From assembly GCA_943330835.2 (NCBI GenBank), contig CALQJH020000038.1, positions 1 through 10,125 on the forward strand: 10,125 nucleotides of DNA, given 5' to 3'. Both the position numbers and the translations under genes were made by a program. A model generated the notes under the pieces. The model did not search any database and was not told the DNA's origin. It worked only from the letters and a program-made list of their open reading frames with translations. Origin of the DNA: Candidatus Kuenenia stuttgartensis. Lineage in GTDB: Bacteria; Bacteroidota; Bacteroidia; Chitinophagales; Chitinophagaceae. This document shows, piece by piece, positions 1 through 6,191 of the stretch (positions are counted from its first letter, which is position 1; each line of letters begins with the position of its first letter).

Positions 1-719
1 CTAAAAATATTGGATGCGTAACTATAACTTGTCGCATTGGTTCTGTAAAATTGTTCAATAGATCTGGCACCATATGCGCAAGAAAAAGCAACACAAGAAC
101 CTTCATTCCCTTGATTAGCAATTGAAGGTGTAATTAAGAAAGATGAAGAAGGTAAAGTAGTAGTAGGAGGTGGAGTTACTACTACAGTTGTGTTTTTGGA
201 AACAGTAATGGAGTAGGACGAAGAATTGTTTTTTGTATCTTTTGCTGTAGCAGTAATAACATGTGTTCCGTCAGCTGAAGTTGAGCTATTCCAAATAAAA
301 TTAAATGGAGATACCGTTAGCGAACCGATGATCGCTCCATCAACTGTTAAACTTACTGATGAAACTCCGACATTATCAGATGCGGAAACAGAAATTGATA
401 CAGATCCAGAAATTGCAGCACCATTTGAAGGACTGGTAATTGATACTGTTGGAGGAGTAACGTCTGTAGTTGAAGTTGTTTTAACTCCTCTGGATGTAAA
501 AGGGCTAGGAGCTACTGCTGATTTGAATGCTGAAGAAATGACAAGTGGTACTTTACTAATATCATTCCAATTGTCGTCAGCAACTTCGGAAGGATATATC
601 AGTTTACTTTCAATCGTATTGGTTGAAGTCGTATCAATCTGTTCTTTTTTACAAGAAAAAAGCAAGAATGATAAAATTGTGGTTACAGCTAACGCTGAAG
701 AAAGGTAATTGGTTTTCAT
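1..719 (-). CDS. Ig-domain lipoprotein with papain-like (C1) cysteine protease domain, 3' end cut by window edge
   Basis: Reading the minus strand from the ATG at 719 gives 239 codons open to the window edge. Residues 1-23 are a lipoprotein signal peptide ending in the lipobox LLFSC (Cys23), followed by KKEQ, so the mature protein should be lipid-anchored in the envelope. About residues 86-175 look like a bacterial Ig-like domain, opening with DVTPPTVSITSPSNG and containing SVSASDNVGVSSVSLTVDG. A Val/Pro/Thr linker (179-193) follows. Residues 202-217 read NQGNEGSCVAFSCAYG, which matches the papain active-site block NQGxCGSCWAFS with the same six-residue spacing: Q203 would be the oxyanion-hole Gln and C209 the nucleophile. 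The papain Cys22 is Glu here and the Trp after the nucleophile is Val. The catalytic His and Asn lie beyond the edge, so activity cannot be confirmed. Known for the family: C1 peptidases hydrolyse peptide bonds. Inferred: extracytoplasmic or surface protein processing or degradation. Confidence 0.82.
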   Translation of the reverse strand, partial: MKTNYLSSALAVTTILSFLLFSCKKEQIDTTSTNTIESKLIYPSEVADDNWNDISKVPLVISSAFKSAVAPSPFTSRGVKTTSTTDVTPPTVSITSPSNGAAISGSVSISVSASDNVGVSSVSLTVDGAIIGSLTVSPFNFIWNSSTSADGTHVITATAKDTKNNSSSYSITVSKNTTVVVTPPPTTTLPSSSFLITPSIANQGNEGSCVAFSCAYGARSIEQFYRTNATSYSYASNIF

Positions 720-1185
720 AATAGGTGATTAGGATAAAAAATAGTTTTTGGATACCGGAGCAAATTAATTAAGTATAAGTTAATGAAGTGTTTAAAAAGA
801 AAACAATAAGTAGAAACATAAAAACATTAGTACAAACACTTAAAAATATAGACACTGTAGCGTAATGACAAAGTAGTAATAGAACAGCGTAAACATAAAA
901 CATTTACATGCACATCAAAGTCTTATATACAAGCTAAAAAACTAATAAACAGATAGCGCATAAAAGTGATAAATATAAATATGAGAATTAAAAAATATCA
1001 CCCCAGGATAAAAATATTTTTATTAAAATATTGTATTGTAAAATATCTATTGCCCTTCCATAATTACGATTCCAATTCCCTCTATTTATGTTTCTAATCA
1101 ATATCAACACTGCCACAAAAAATTAAATTCGCTGCATGTATAATTAATAAAAATTGATAAAATAAATCAAATTAATTTTAAAGAA
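720..1185. other. divergent intergenic region, no gene seen
   Basis: This 466-bp stretch separates the leftward lipoprotein gene from the rightward kaiC, so it should carry promoters for both. It is very AT-rich with stops in every frame. I see no tRNA, no convincing ORF, and no full match to the Bacteroidota TTG-N19-TAnnTTTG promoter in either direction. The closest -7-like boxes on the + strand are TATGTTTC at 1087-1094 and TAAATTCG at 1124-1131, both without a -33 TTG at the right distance. An AT-only dyad cluster lies at 1008-1032 and is listed separately. Confidence 0.6.
1008..1032. repeat. two overlapping AT-only inverted repeats upstream of kaiC
   Basis: ATAAAAATATTTTTAT (1008-1023) is a perfect 16-base palindrome. 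It overlaps a second perfect dyad, AATATTTT (1013-1020), TATT (1021-1024), AAAATATT (1025-1032). Either could be a regulator site or a bent or melting-prone element in the divergent region. In DNA this AT-rich such palindromes also arise by chance, so the functional reading is weak. Confidence 0.3.
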
Positions 1186-2727
1186 ATGCAAAGTACTCTA
1201 GATACCAAAACCCCCATTACCGAAACAGGAATATCAATTACAAAGCTCCCAAAATCTCTGACAGGCATTCAAGGATTAGATGATATCACTTATGGAGGCA
1301 TTCCTTTAAACAGGCCAACACTTTTAGTAGGTGCCATTGGCACCGGTAAAACCATTTTTTCTATGGAGTATATCATTAATGGTATCACCATGTATAATGA
1401 GCCGGGTGTATTTATGACATTCGAAGAGCAAACAGATGAATTGCAAATAAATGTCACCTCAATGGGTTATGACTTGAATAAACTAATCACCGAAAATAAA
1501 ATATATCTCGAACATTTACATATTGATCACAGTGAAATTTTATCAACCGGAAAGTACAATATTGAAGGGCTATTTATAAGAATAGAAATGGCCATTGAGA
1601 AAGTAAAAGCAAAACGAATCGTACTGGATGCATTAGACACACTTTTTATTGGACTGGATAGCCAAATACTAAGATCAGAAATAAAACGACTTTTTTTGTG
1701 GTTGAAAGAAAAAAAAGTGACTGCTATAATTACCTCTGAAGTTGGAGACATTTTTCTTACGCGTCTTGGATTTGAAGAAGTCGTAGCAGATTGTGTTATA
1801 GAATTAAATAACAGACTGGATAATCAAATCTCCACCAGAAGATTAAGGATTATAAAATACAGAGGATCTTACCATAGTACCAATGAATACCCATTCATGA
1901 TTGATCAAAAAGGGATTACCATTTTTCCAATTATAAGCGAAGCGCCTCAAATAATAGTAAGTAATGAAAGAATTAGCAGTGGTGTAAAACAAATAGATGA
2001 AATGCTTGATGGAAGCGGCTATTATGTGGGAAGCAGCATTCTGGTATCAGGATCTGCAGGCACAGGGAAAACAAGTATTGCTTCCTCATTTGTAAAAAAT
2101 GTTTGTGAAAATAAAGGAACAGCTATTTTTTGTGCATTTGAAGAAGCGCCCAACCAAATCATAAGGAATATGGGTAGTATTGGAATTTTTCTAGAGCCAT
2201 TTGTAAAATCAGGAAAGCTTTATTTTTACTATTCAAGGCCAACATTACATACGCTTGAATTGCATTTTATTGCCATTAAAAAACTGATTAAAGAAGTTAA
2301 TCCAACTGTTGTCATTCTCGATCCTATTACAAATTTAATGGTTGAAAGTATTAATAGCGATATAAGAACCATGCTCACTAGATTTGTGGATTATTTAAAA
2401 ATGGAACAAATCACAGTATTATTAACGGCAACGCTAACCATTACTTCATTAGAATTAATTCAAAGCAATGAAGGTATTTCATCTATGGTAGATACTTGTA
2501 TAATGATTCAGGAAAAATTCATAATTGATTCGAGAAGAAGAACTTTGTATATAATGAAATCGAGAGGCATTTGCAACTCCAAAAAAGAAGTAGAATTTAT
2601 TATCTCATCAAATGGATTAAGTACAAATCCACTTGATTTAGAACTTTTTACAAACGAAAAATATTCACCCCAACAAAAAAACAACAAATTACCAGAAATA
2701 AATCATAATGGAAATTTCGAAAAATAA
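1186..2727 (+). CDS. kaiC: KaiC family circadian-clock-type ATPase/autokinase (two RecA-like domains)
   Basis: 513 residues, close to the 519 of Synechococcus KaiC, with both RecA-like domains. CI (about 20-250) has Walker A GAIGTGKT (49-56, K55), the catalytic Glu pair in MTFEE (E80/E81) and Walker B RIVLD (D148). CII (about 255-480) has Walker A GSAGTGKT (289-296, K295), CAFEE (E319/E320) and Walker B VVILD (D379). The phosphosite strand reads SNEGISSMVDT: by alignment S432/S433 match cyanobacterial S431/T432, and S427 matches T426. Both domains end in the expected IxKxRG or MKSRG strand. Known: KaiC hexamers hydrolyse ATP in CI and autophosphorylate in CII. Inferred: a phosphorylating KaiC in a KaiA-less setting. 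The last 35 residues are polar and unlike the cyanobacterial KaiA-binding tail. The ATG at 1186 starts the protein just before the KaiC homology; there is no Shine-Dalgarno sequence, as usual in this phylum. KaiB follows after 53 bp. Certain as family, uncertain as to role. Confidence 0.93.
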   Translation: MQSTLDTKTPITETGISITKLPKSLTGIQGLDDITYGGIPLNRPTLLVGAIGTGKTIFSMEYIINGITMYNEPGVFMTFEEQTDELQINVTSMGYDLNKLITENKIYLEHLHIDHSEILSTGKYNIEGLFIRIEMAIEKVKAKRIVLDALDTLFIGLDSQILRSEIKRLFLWLKEKKVTAIITSEVGDIFLTRLGFEEVVADCVIELNNRLDNQISTRRLRIIKYRGSYHSTNEYPFMIDQKGITIFPIISEAPQIIVSNERISSGVKQIDEMLDGSGYYVGSSILVSGSAGTGKTSIASSFVKNVCENKGTAIFCAFEEAPNQIIRNMGSIGIFLEPFVKSGKLYFYYSRPTLHTLELHFIAIKKLIKEVNPTVVILDPITNLMVESINSDIRTMLTRFVDYLKMEQITVLLTATLTITSLELIQSNEGISSMVDTCIMIQEKFIIDSRRRTLYIMKSRGICNSKKEVEFIISSNGLSTNPLDLELFTNEKYSPQQKNNKLPEINHNGNFEK

Positions 2728-2780
2728 AGTATTGTTTAAAAAATTAAACTGAAGTAATATTTAAATAAGAACAACAGCAA

Positions 2781-3059
2781 ATGAAAGAAGATAAAAATGT
2801 TTTATTATTATTTGTAGCTGGAAAATCATCAGCATCAATGAGGGCTATACTAAACATTAAAGCTTTTTGTGAGAAATATTTAAAAGACAACTACAAATTA
2901 GACATCATCGATATTTATGAACAACCCTCATTAGCTAAAGCTGAAAATATAATAGCCGTACCTATTCTAATAAAAAAAATTCCATTGCCTGTAGAAAAAA
3001 TGCTGGGTGATTTATCAGACACCCAAATGATGCTAAATGGATTTTACTTTTCAAAATGA
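2781..3059 (+). CDS. kaiB: KaiB-like protein, short form
   Basis: 92 residues with clear KaiB features: N-terminal strand VLLLFVAGKSSASMRAI, the middle block LDIIDIYEQPSLAKAENI, and the C-terminal block AVPILIKKIPLPVEKMLGDLSD (59-80) with P61 and the IPLP turn. Known: KaiB is a thioredoxin-like, fold-switching protein that binds the KaiC CI ring and promotes dephosphorylation; some non-cyanobacterial KaiB proteins act in stress adaptation. By alignment the fold-switch Gly88 of Synechococcus KaiB is kept (G87), but Asp90 is Tyr (Y89). The protein ends two or three residues later and lacks the acidic C-terminal tail of the 102-residue cyanobacterial protein. It lies 53 bp after kaiC and 13 bp before the next gene, so all three are probably one transcript. 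The family call is strong; whether it switches fold and binds this KaiC is inference. Confidence 0.9.
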   Translation: MKEDKNVLLLFVAGKSSASMRAILNIKAFCEKYLKDNYKLDIIDIYEQPSLAKAENIIAVPILIKKIPLPVEKMLGDLSDTQMMLNGFYFSK

Positions 3060-3072
3060 AGATTAAAATATT

Positions 3073-3528
3073 ATGAAAAATAATTACAATATTGAACTTG
3101 ACCTAATTCTTAAAGAACTTATTGAAGCATATAAAAATCATTTTAAAGGAATAAAATTTTATTCTGAAGAATCACATCGATCGACAAAAGAAGAAATATC
3201 AGAAAAACTCAGAATGGCATTTAATTTAAAAGATTGGGAAATTAATTTACTTTACCACAATTTATTGATTGATAAATATATTAACAGCACAGACCCCTTA
3301 ACCATTTCACTTGATGGAGCTATTTTTGAACATAATGGTGGCTATACTCAAAAAAGCATCCAACTTAATTCAGAAAACTTACGTATACAAAAACTAGAAA
3401 AATATTCCAGACAAAATTCATTTGGCACTTTATTGTTTACCGCATTACTTGCCTTTGGCACTTTAATCTCTGCCTGGTATTTTGCCATTGAAATATGGAG
3501 GTATTATCATGGTTTTTTAGTTCGCTGA
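3073..3528 (+). CDS. unknown small membrane-anchored protein, possible winged-helix domain, in kai operon
   Basis: 151 residues that I cannot assign to a named family. Residues 1-70 are charged and predicted mostly helical. The stretch STKEEISEKLRMAFNL (37-52), then WEINLLYHNLLIDKYI (55-70), then TISLDGAIFEHNGGY (77-91) has the helix-helix-strand-turn-strand layout of a winged helix; many Bacteroidota small proteins carry a similar 'L-x-x-x-G-x-x-F-x-x-x-GG-[YF]' wing. About 96-116 is a polar helix leading into one hydrophobic segment, roughly 118-140 (GTLLFTALLAFGTLISAWYF), so the C-terminus is a membrane anchor with the bulk probably cytoplasmic. No signal peptide is visible. The gene starts 13 bp after kaiB and is very likely cotranscribed. 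By position it could link the Kai proteins to the membrane or serve as input or output partner. That is inference only; no catalytic motif is visible. Confidence 0.75.
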   Translation: MKNNYNIELDLILKELIEAYKNHFKGIKFYSEESHRSTKEEISEKLRMAFNLKDWEINLLYHNLLIDKYINSTDPLTISLDGAIFEHNGGYTQKSIQLNSENLRIQKLEKYSRQNSFGTLLFTALLAFGTLISAWYFAIEIWRYYHGFLVR

Positions 3529-3629
3529 TTGTACAATTCGATATTAATAACTAAGAAATTGACGTAAATAATTTTCCAGTAGAATTCTCTTCCCCATATT
3601 TCCAATATTTAATTACCATCATTTATAAG

Positions 3630-3637
3630 TAGATTTG
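3630..3637 (+). promoter_or_regulatory. perfect Bacteroidota -7 box TAGATTTG without clear -33
   Basis: TAGATTTG fits TAnnTTTG exactly, 130 bp before the oxidoreductase start. No TTG lies about 19-21 bases upstream, so the box is only half of a promoter. It competes with the candidate at 3710-3736 nearer the gene. Confidence 0.22.
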
Positions 3638-3709
3638 TTCTGTAATTTCATATCAAACATTTGTGAGAAATTATCACTTTTTCAAGATTAAAAATATAGT
3701 TTATCATAC

Positions 3710-3737
3710 TTTGCTTAATTTTCAAATACTAATTTGA
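3710..3737 (+). promoter_or_regulatory. candidate promoter and overlapping dyad before the flavin oxidoreductase gene
   Basis: TTTG (3710-3713), 16 bases, then TAATTTG (3730-3736) resembles the Bacteroidota TTTG / TAnnTTTG pair with one base missing from the -7 box, 31 bp before the ATG. The -7 box sits inside a perfect inverted repeat TCAAAT-acta-ATTTGA (3722-3737), a layout that would suit a repressor site. Both readings rest on short AT-rich matches. Confidence 0.3.
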
Positions 3738-3767
3738 TATGATTAATAATACTGAATTCCACTCTTT

Positions 3768-5033
3768 ATGATTAATGTTTCAATAGATGTAATTGTTATT
3801 GGAGCAGGTCATGCAGGGCTTTGCATAAGCTATTATTTAACTAAAAACGGTATCAAGCACATTGTATTAGAACAAGAAAGAATAGGTGAAACCTGGCATT
3901 CTCAGCGTTGGGATTCTTTTAAATTAAACTCTGCAAACAAATTAAATTTACTTCCAGAACAACCAGCATACTTTAAAGATCCAGAGGCCTTCGCCTTTGC
4001 AAATGAATTTGCCATTTCACTTGAACACTATTCAAAACAATGGAAACTTCCTGTTAAAGAATTCTGTAAGGTTGTCGAAGTGAAAAGAGATGAAATTCAA
4101 CATATATTTCTTGTTACCGTTTTGGAAGATAATATGGAGAGGGTATATCTTAGCAAACAACTTGTAATAGCTTCAGGTGGACAGAATACAATTCATATTC
4201 CTGATTTCGCTAACCTCATTTCGAAAAACATTTTACAATTACATACAAGTCAATATAAAAACACGAATCAACTTCCAAATGGCAATGTACTTGTAGTAGG
4301 GAGTGCACAATCAGGAATTCAAATTGCTGAAGATTTAGTGAGAGCAGCAAAAAAAGTTTTCCTTTCCACAGGAAAAGTTGGCCGAATTCCCAGAAGATAC
4401 AGAGGCCGAGATATTTATGACTGGCTTTTTGAAATAGGATTTTATGATACCTATACTGATGATATAGCTGATCTTAGTTTATTTAAAATAAAAAATCCTC
4501 AGGTTTCTGGTTGGGGCGAAAGGGGAAAAACATGCAGTTTACAATCCTTATCTAAAGACGGAGTGGTGATACTCGGAACTGTAGAAAATGCTGATGAAGA
4601 CTATATTAATTTACAATCCAATGCTGCATCGCATGTCAGATACGCCGATGAATTTTCTTTGAAGGTTAAAATACTAATTGACGATTACATTAAAAAAAAT
4701 AAAGTTACAGCATCTTTACCTGAAATTGATCCGGATGATGTTCCAGATGAGCATGTCACTTGTGCTTCAAACATTACCATACTCGATCTCAAGGAAAATA
4801 ATATTACGTCAATCATTTGGTCAACAGGATTTAGCGCTGACTTTAGCTACCTTAAACTTGATGTTCTCAATGAAATAAAAATGCCTAAACACCATAATGG
4901 AATTTCAGAAATCAAAGGACTATATTTTATTGGTCTTCCTTGGTTACGGAAAAGGAAATCAGCTGTAATCCCTGGGATAAGCGATGATGCGGAATTTATT
5001 GTAAAAAATATTATAGAAAATATATTTCCGTAA
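3768..5033 (+). CDS. FAD/NAD(P)-dependent oxidoreductase, flavin-containing monooxygenase/CzcO-like
   Basis: 421 residues. An N-terminal FAD-binding Rossmann motif VIVIGAGHAG (8-17) is followed by the acidic end of strand two (VLEQ, 33-36) and the family's GETWHSQRWDSFKLNS block (40-55). LHTSQYKN (158-165) lies in the linker typical of flavin monooxygenases. A second dinucleotide motif VVGSAQSG (176-183), for NAD(P)H, has Ala in place of the middle Gly. RIPRRYRGRD (206-215) follows. The C-terminal half has the STGF motif (352-355) that closes over FAD and GLYFIGLPW (384-392). Known: such enzymes use NAD(P)H and O2 to oxygenate N, S or carbonyl substrates, or act as general FAD oxidoreductases. 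The substrate cannot be read from the sequence. Full length and intact. It has its own 239-bp upstream gap after the kai operon and 285 bp after it, so it is probably monocistronic. Sure of the superfamily, not of the reaction. Confidence 0.87.
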   Translation: MINVSIDVIVIGAGHAGLCISYYLTKNGIKHIVLEQERIGETWHSQRWDSFKLNSANKLNLLPEQPAYFKDPEAFAFANEFAISLEHYSKQWKLPVKEFCKVVEVKRDEIQHIFLVTVLEDNMERVYLSKQLVIASGGQNTIHIPDFANLISKNILQLHTSQYKNTNQLPNGNVLVVGSAQSGIQIAEDLVRAAKKVFLSTGKVGRIPRRYRGRDIYDWLFEIGFYDTYTDDIADLSLFKIKNPQVSGWGERGKTCSLQSLSKDGVVILGTVENADEDYINLQSNAASHVRYADEFSLKVKILIDDYIKKNKVTASLPEIDPDDVPDEHVTCASNITILDLKENNITSIIWSTGFSADFSYLKLDVLNEIKMPKHHNGISEIKGLYFIGLPWLRKRKSAVIPGISDDAEFIVKNIIENIFP

Positions 5034-5318
5034 ATTATTAATATGTCTACTTTAAGACCAATCATTCCTGAGGTGCTTTGAGCTGCTGTAAAGGAAAATC
5101 ATATTTATATGGTGAACATAGAAATGATAAAAAAATCATAAAAAGAACAATTCACTTCAAATAAACTTAGTTTTAATATAGTACCTTAGTTGTTTTAAAA
5201 TGAAGAAATTACCTTAACAAATTCCAATTAAAGCTATTTATTTAAAAAAGGAAAATTGTGCGATAGTTTACTTTATAAAATCATTTCAGAATAGTACATA
5301 AGTATGAAAAACCATTAG
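5034..5318. other. intergenic region before the PAP2-eptA pair, no gene seen
   Basis: This 285-bp AT-rich gap has no convincing ORF. CTTAGTT occurs twice, 19 bp apart (5166-5172 and 5185-5191), each followed by a T/A run, which could be a paired regulator site. No clear TTG / TAnnTTTG promoter was found; TTG at about 5256 with TAGTTTAC nearby is a poor match. No terminator-like hairpin follows the oxidoreductase stop. Confidence 0.5.
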
Positions 5319-6191
5319 ATGCTTAATAAATTTATCAAAGAAAATCAGTCTGAAAATAACATCCTGAACAAAAATGTTATTACTAATTATTCGAAAATTA
5401 AACCATCTTTATTTTTTTTACCCGTTTTACTTTTAATTATAATTGCATTATTTCTTTACAATCAAGACGCTATTAATGTTGACCATTATATTCAAATACA
5501 AAAGAATTATTTTTTTTGGATTAATTCCAAACTATCTCAATTCCCAAAAACAATTTACACGCTCACACAGTTTGGAGATGAATTAATTTTTTTATCATTT
5601 TTAAGCATTTTTATTTTGTATGCTCCAAAAATATGGGAGTCATTAATTTCAGCTTGGTTTATTTCCGCAATAATTTCTATCGTTCTTAAAAGAATATTTG
5701 CAGTACCAAGACCTGCTGCAGTTTTTGATAATCATAGTTTTGTTATCATTGGAAAAACATTGTCTGGGAACACTAGTTTTCCCTCAGGACATTCAATTAC
5801 TGTTTTTACAATACTTAGCATTCTTTTGTTTGCATTTATGCCCAATAAGATGAAATATAAAATTTCATGGATTATGTTCATCATTATTTCAGGAATGATA
5901 CTTGTGTTTACGAGAGTAGGCGTGGGAGCTCATTATCCACTTGATGTTATTGTTGGAAGTATTATTGGATACCTATCTGGTCTTACAGGTATTCTCATCA
6001 ACAATAAGTATGAATTTTCAAGCTGGATTAATAATAAAAAATATTATCCCTTCTTTATTTTATTGTTTTTGATTTGTTGTATTTTTTTAATCGATAAAAT
6101 ACTAAATGAGAATTTGATAATATATTATCTATCGCTAGCCAGTTTAGTTTTTTCACTGAATAAAATTATTGTAGTTTATGTTAAAAAATGA
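5319..6191 (+). CDS. PAP2 family integral membrane phosphatase, probable lipid A phosphatase (LpxE-like)
   Basis: 290 residues with the complete PAP2 triad: K124-x6-R131-P132 (KRIFAVPRP), P155-S-G-H158, and T198-R199-x5-H205-x3-D209. H158 and H205 are the expected catalytic pair. The rest is mostly hydrophobic, with likely membrane segments near 31-47, 86-101, 106-124, 159-174, 181-198, 208-227, 243-259 and 265-287. The last two extend beyond the usual six-helix core. An in-frame TAG directly abuts the ATG at 5319, so no longer start is possible. Known: PAP2 enzymes remove phosphate from lipids, including lipid A (LpxE, LpxF), undecaprenyl diphosphate or phosphatidylglycerol phosphate. The 14-bp overlap with an EptA-like gene points to lipid A, as in the Helicobacter pylori lpxE-eptA pair, where the 1-phosphate is removed before phosphoethanolamine is added. 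That substrate is inferred; undecaprenyl diphosphate remains possible. Confidence 0.88.
   Translation: MLNKFIKENQSENNILNKNVITNYSKIKPSLFFLPVLLLIIIALFLYNQDAINVDHYIQIQKNYFFWINSKLSQFPKTIYTLTQFGDELIFLSFLSIFILYAPKIWESLISAWFISAIISIVLKRIFAVPRPAAVFDNHSFVIIGKTLSGNTSFPSGHSITVFTILSILLFAFMPNKMKYKISWIMFIIISGMILVFTRVGVGAHYPLDVIVGSIIGYLSGLTGILINNKYEFSSWINNKKYYPFFILLFLICCIFLIDKILNENLIIYYLSLASLVFSLNKIIVVYVKK

Noticed and set aside
226..708. 160-codon open frame on the + strand
   Set aside because: It is antisense to the lipoprotein/protease gene, whose minus-strand reading has a signal peptide, lipobox, Ig-like domain and papain block. The + reading shows no recognisable feature.
1154..1180. TTG-N16-TAATTTTA as kaiC promoter
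   Set aside because: The -7 box ends five bases before the ATG, so the transcript would start at or inside the coding region; the match is also expected in AT-rich DNA.
1527..1751. 74-codon frame on the - strand
   Set aside because: Lies wholly inside kaiC CI; antisense shadow with no motif.
4678..4878. 66-codon frame on the + strand
   Set aside because: Out-of-frame shadow inside the oxidoreductase gene, which is intact with STGF and C-terminal motifs.
4847..5065. 72-codon frame on the - strand
   Set aside because: Mostly antisense to the 3' end of the oxidoreductase gene; no domain visible.
5042..5150. Short reading MSTLRPIIPEVL, stop, then AAVKENHIYMVNIEMIKKS, possibly a decayed gene remnant
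   Set aside because: Only about 36 codons with an internal TGA and no family I can recognise; too little to call a pseudogene.
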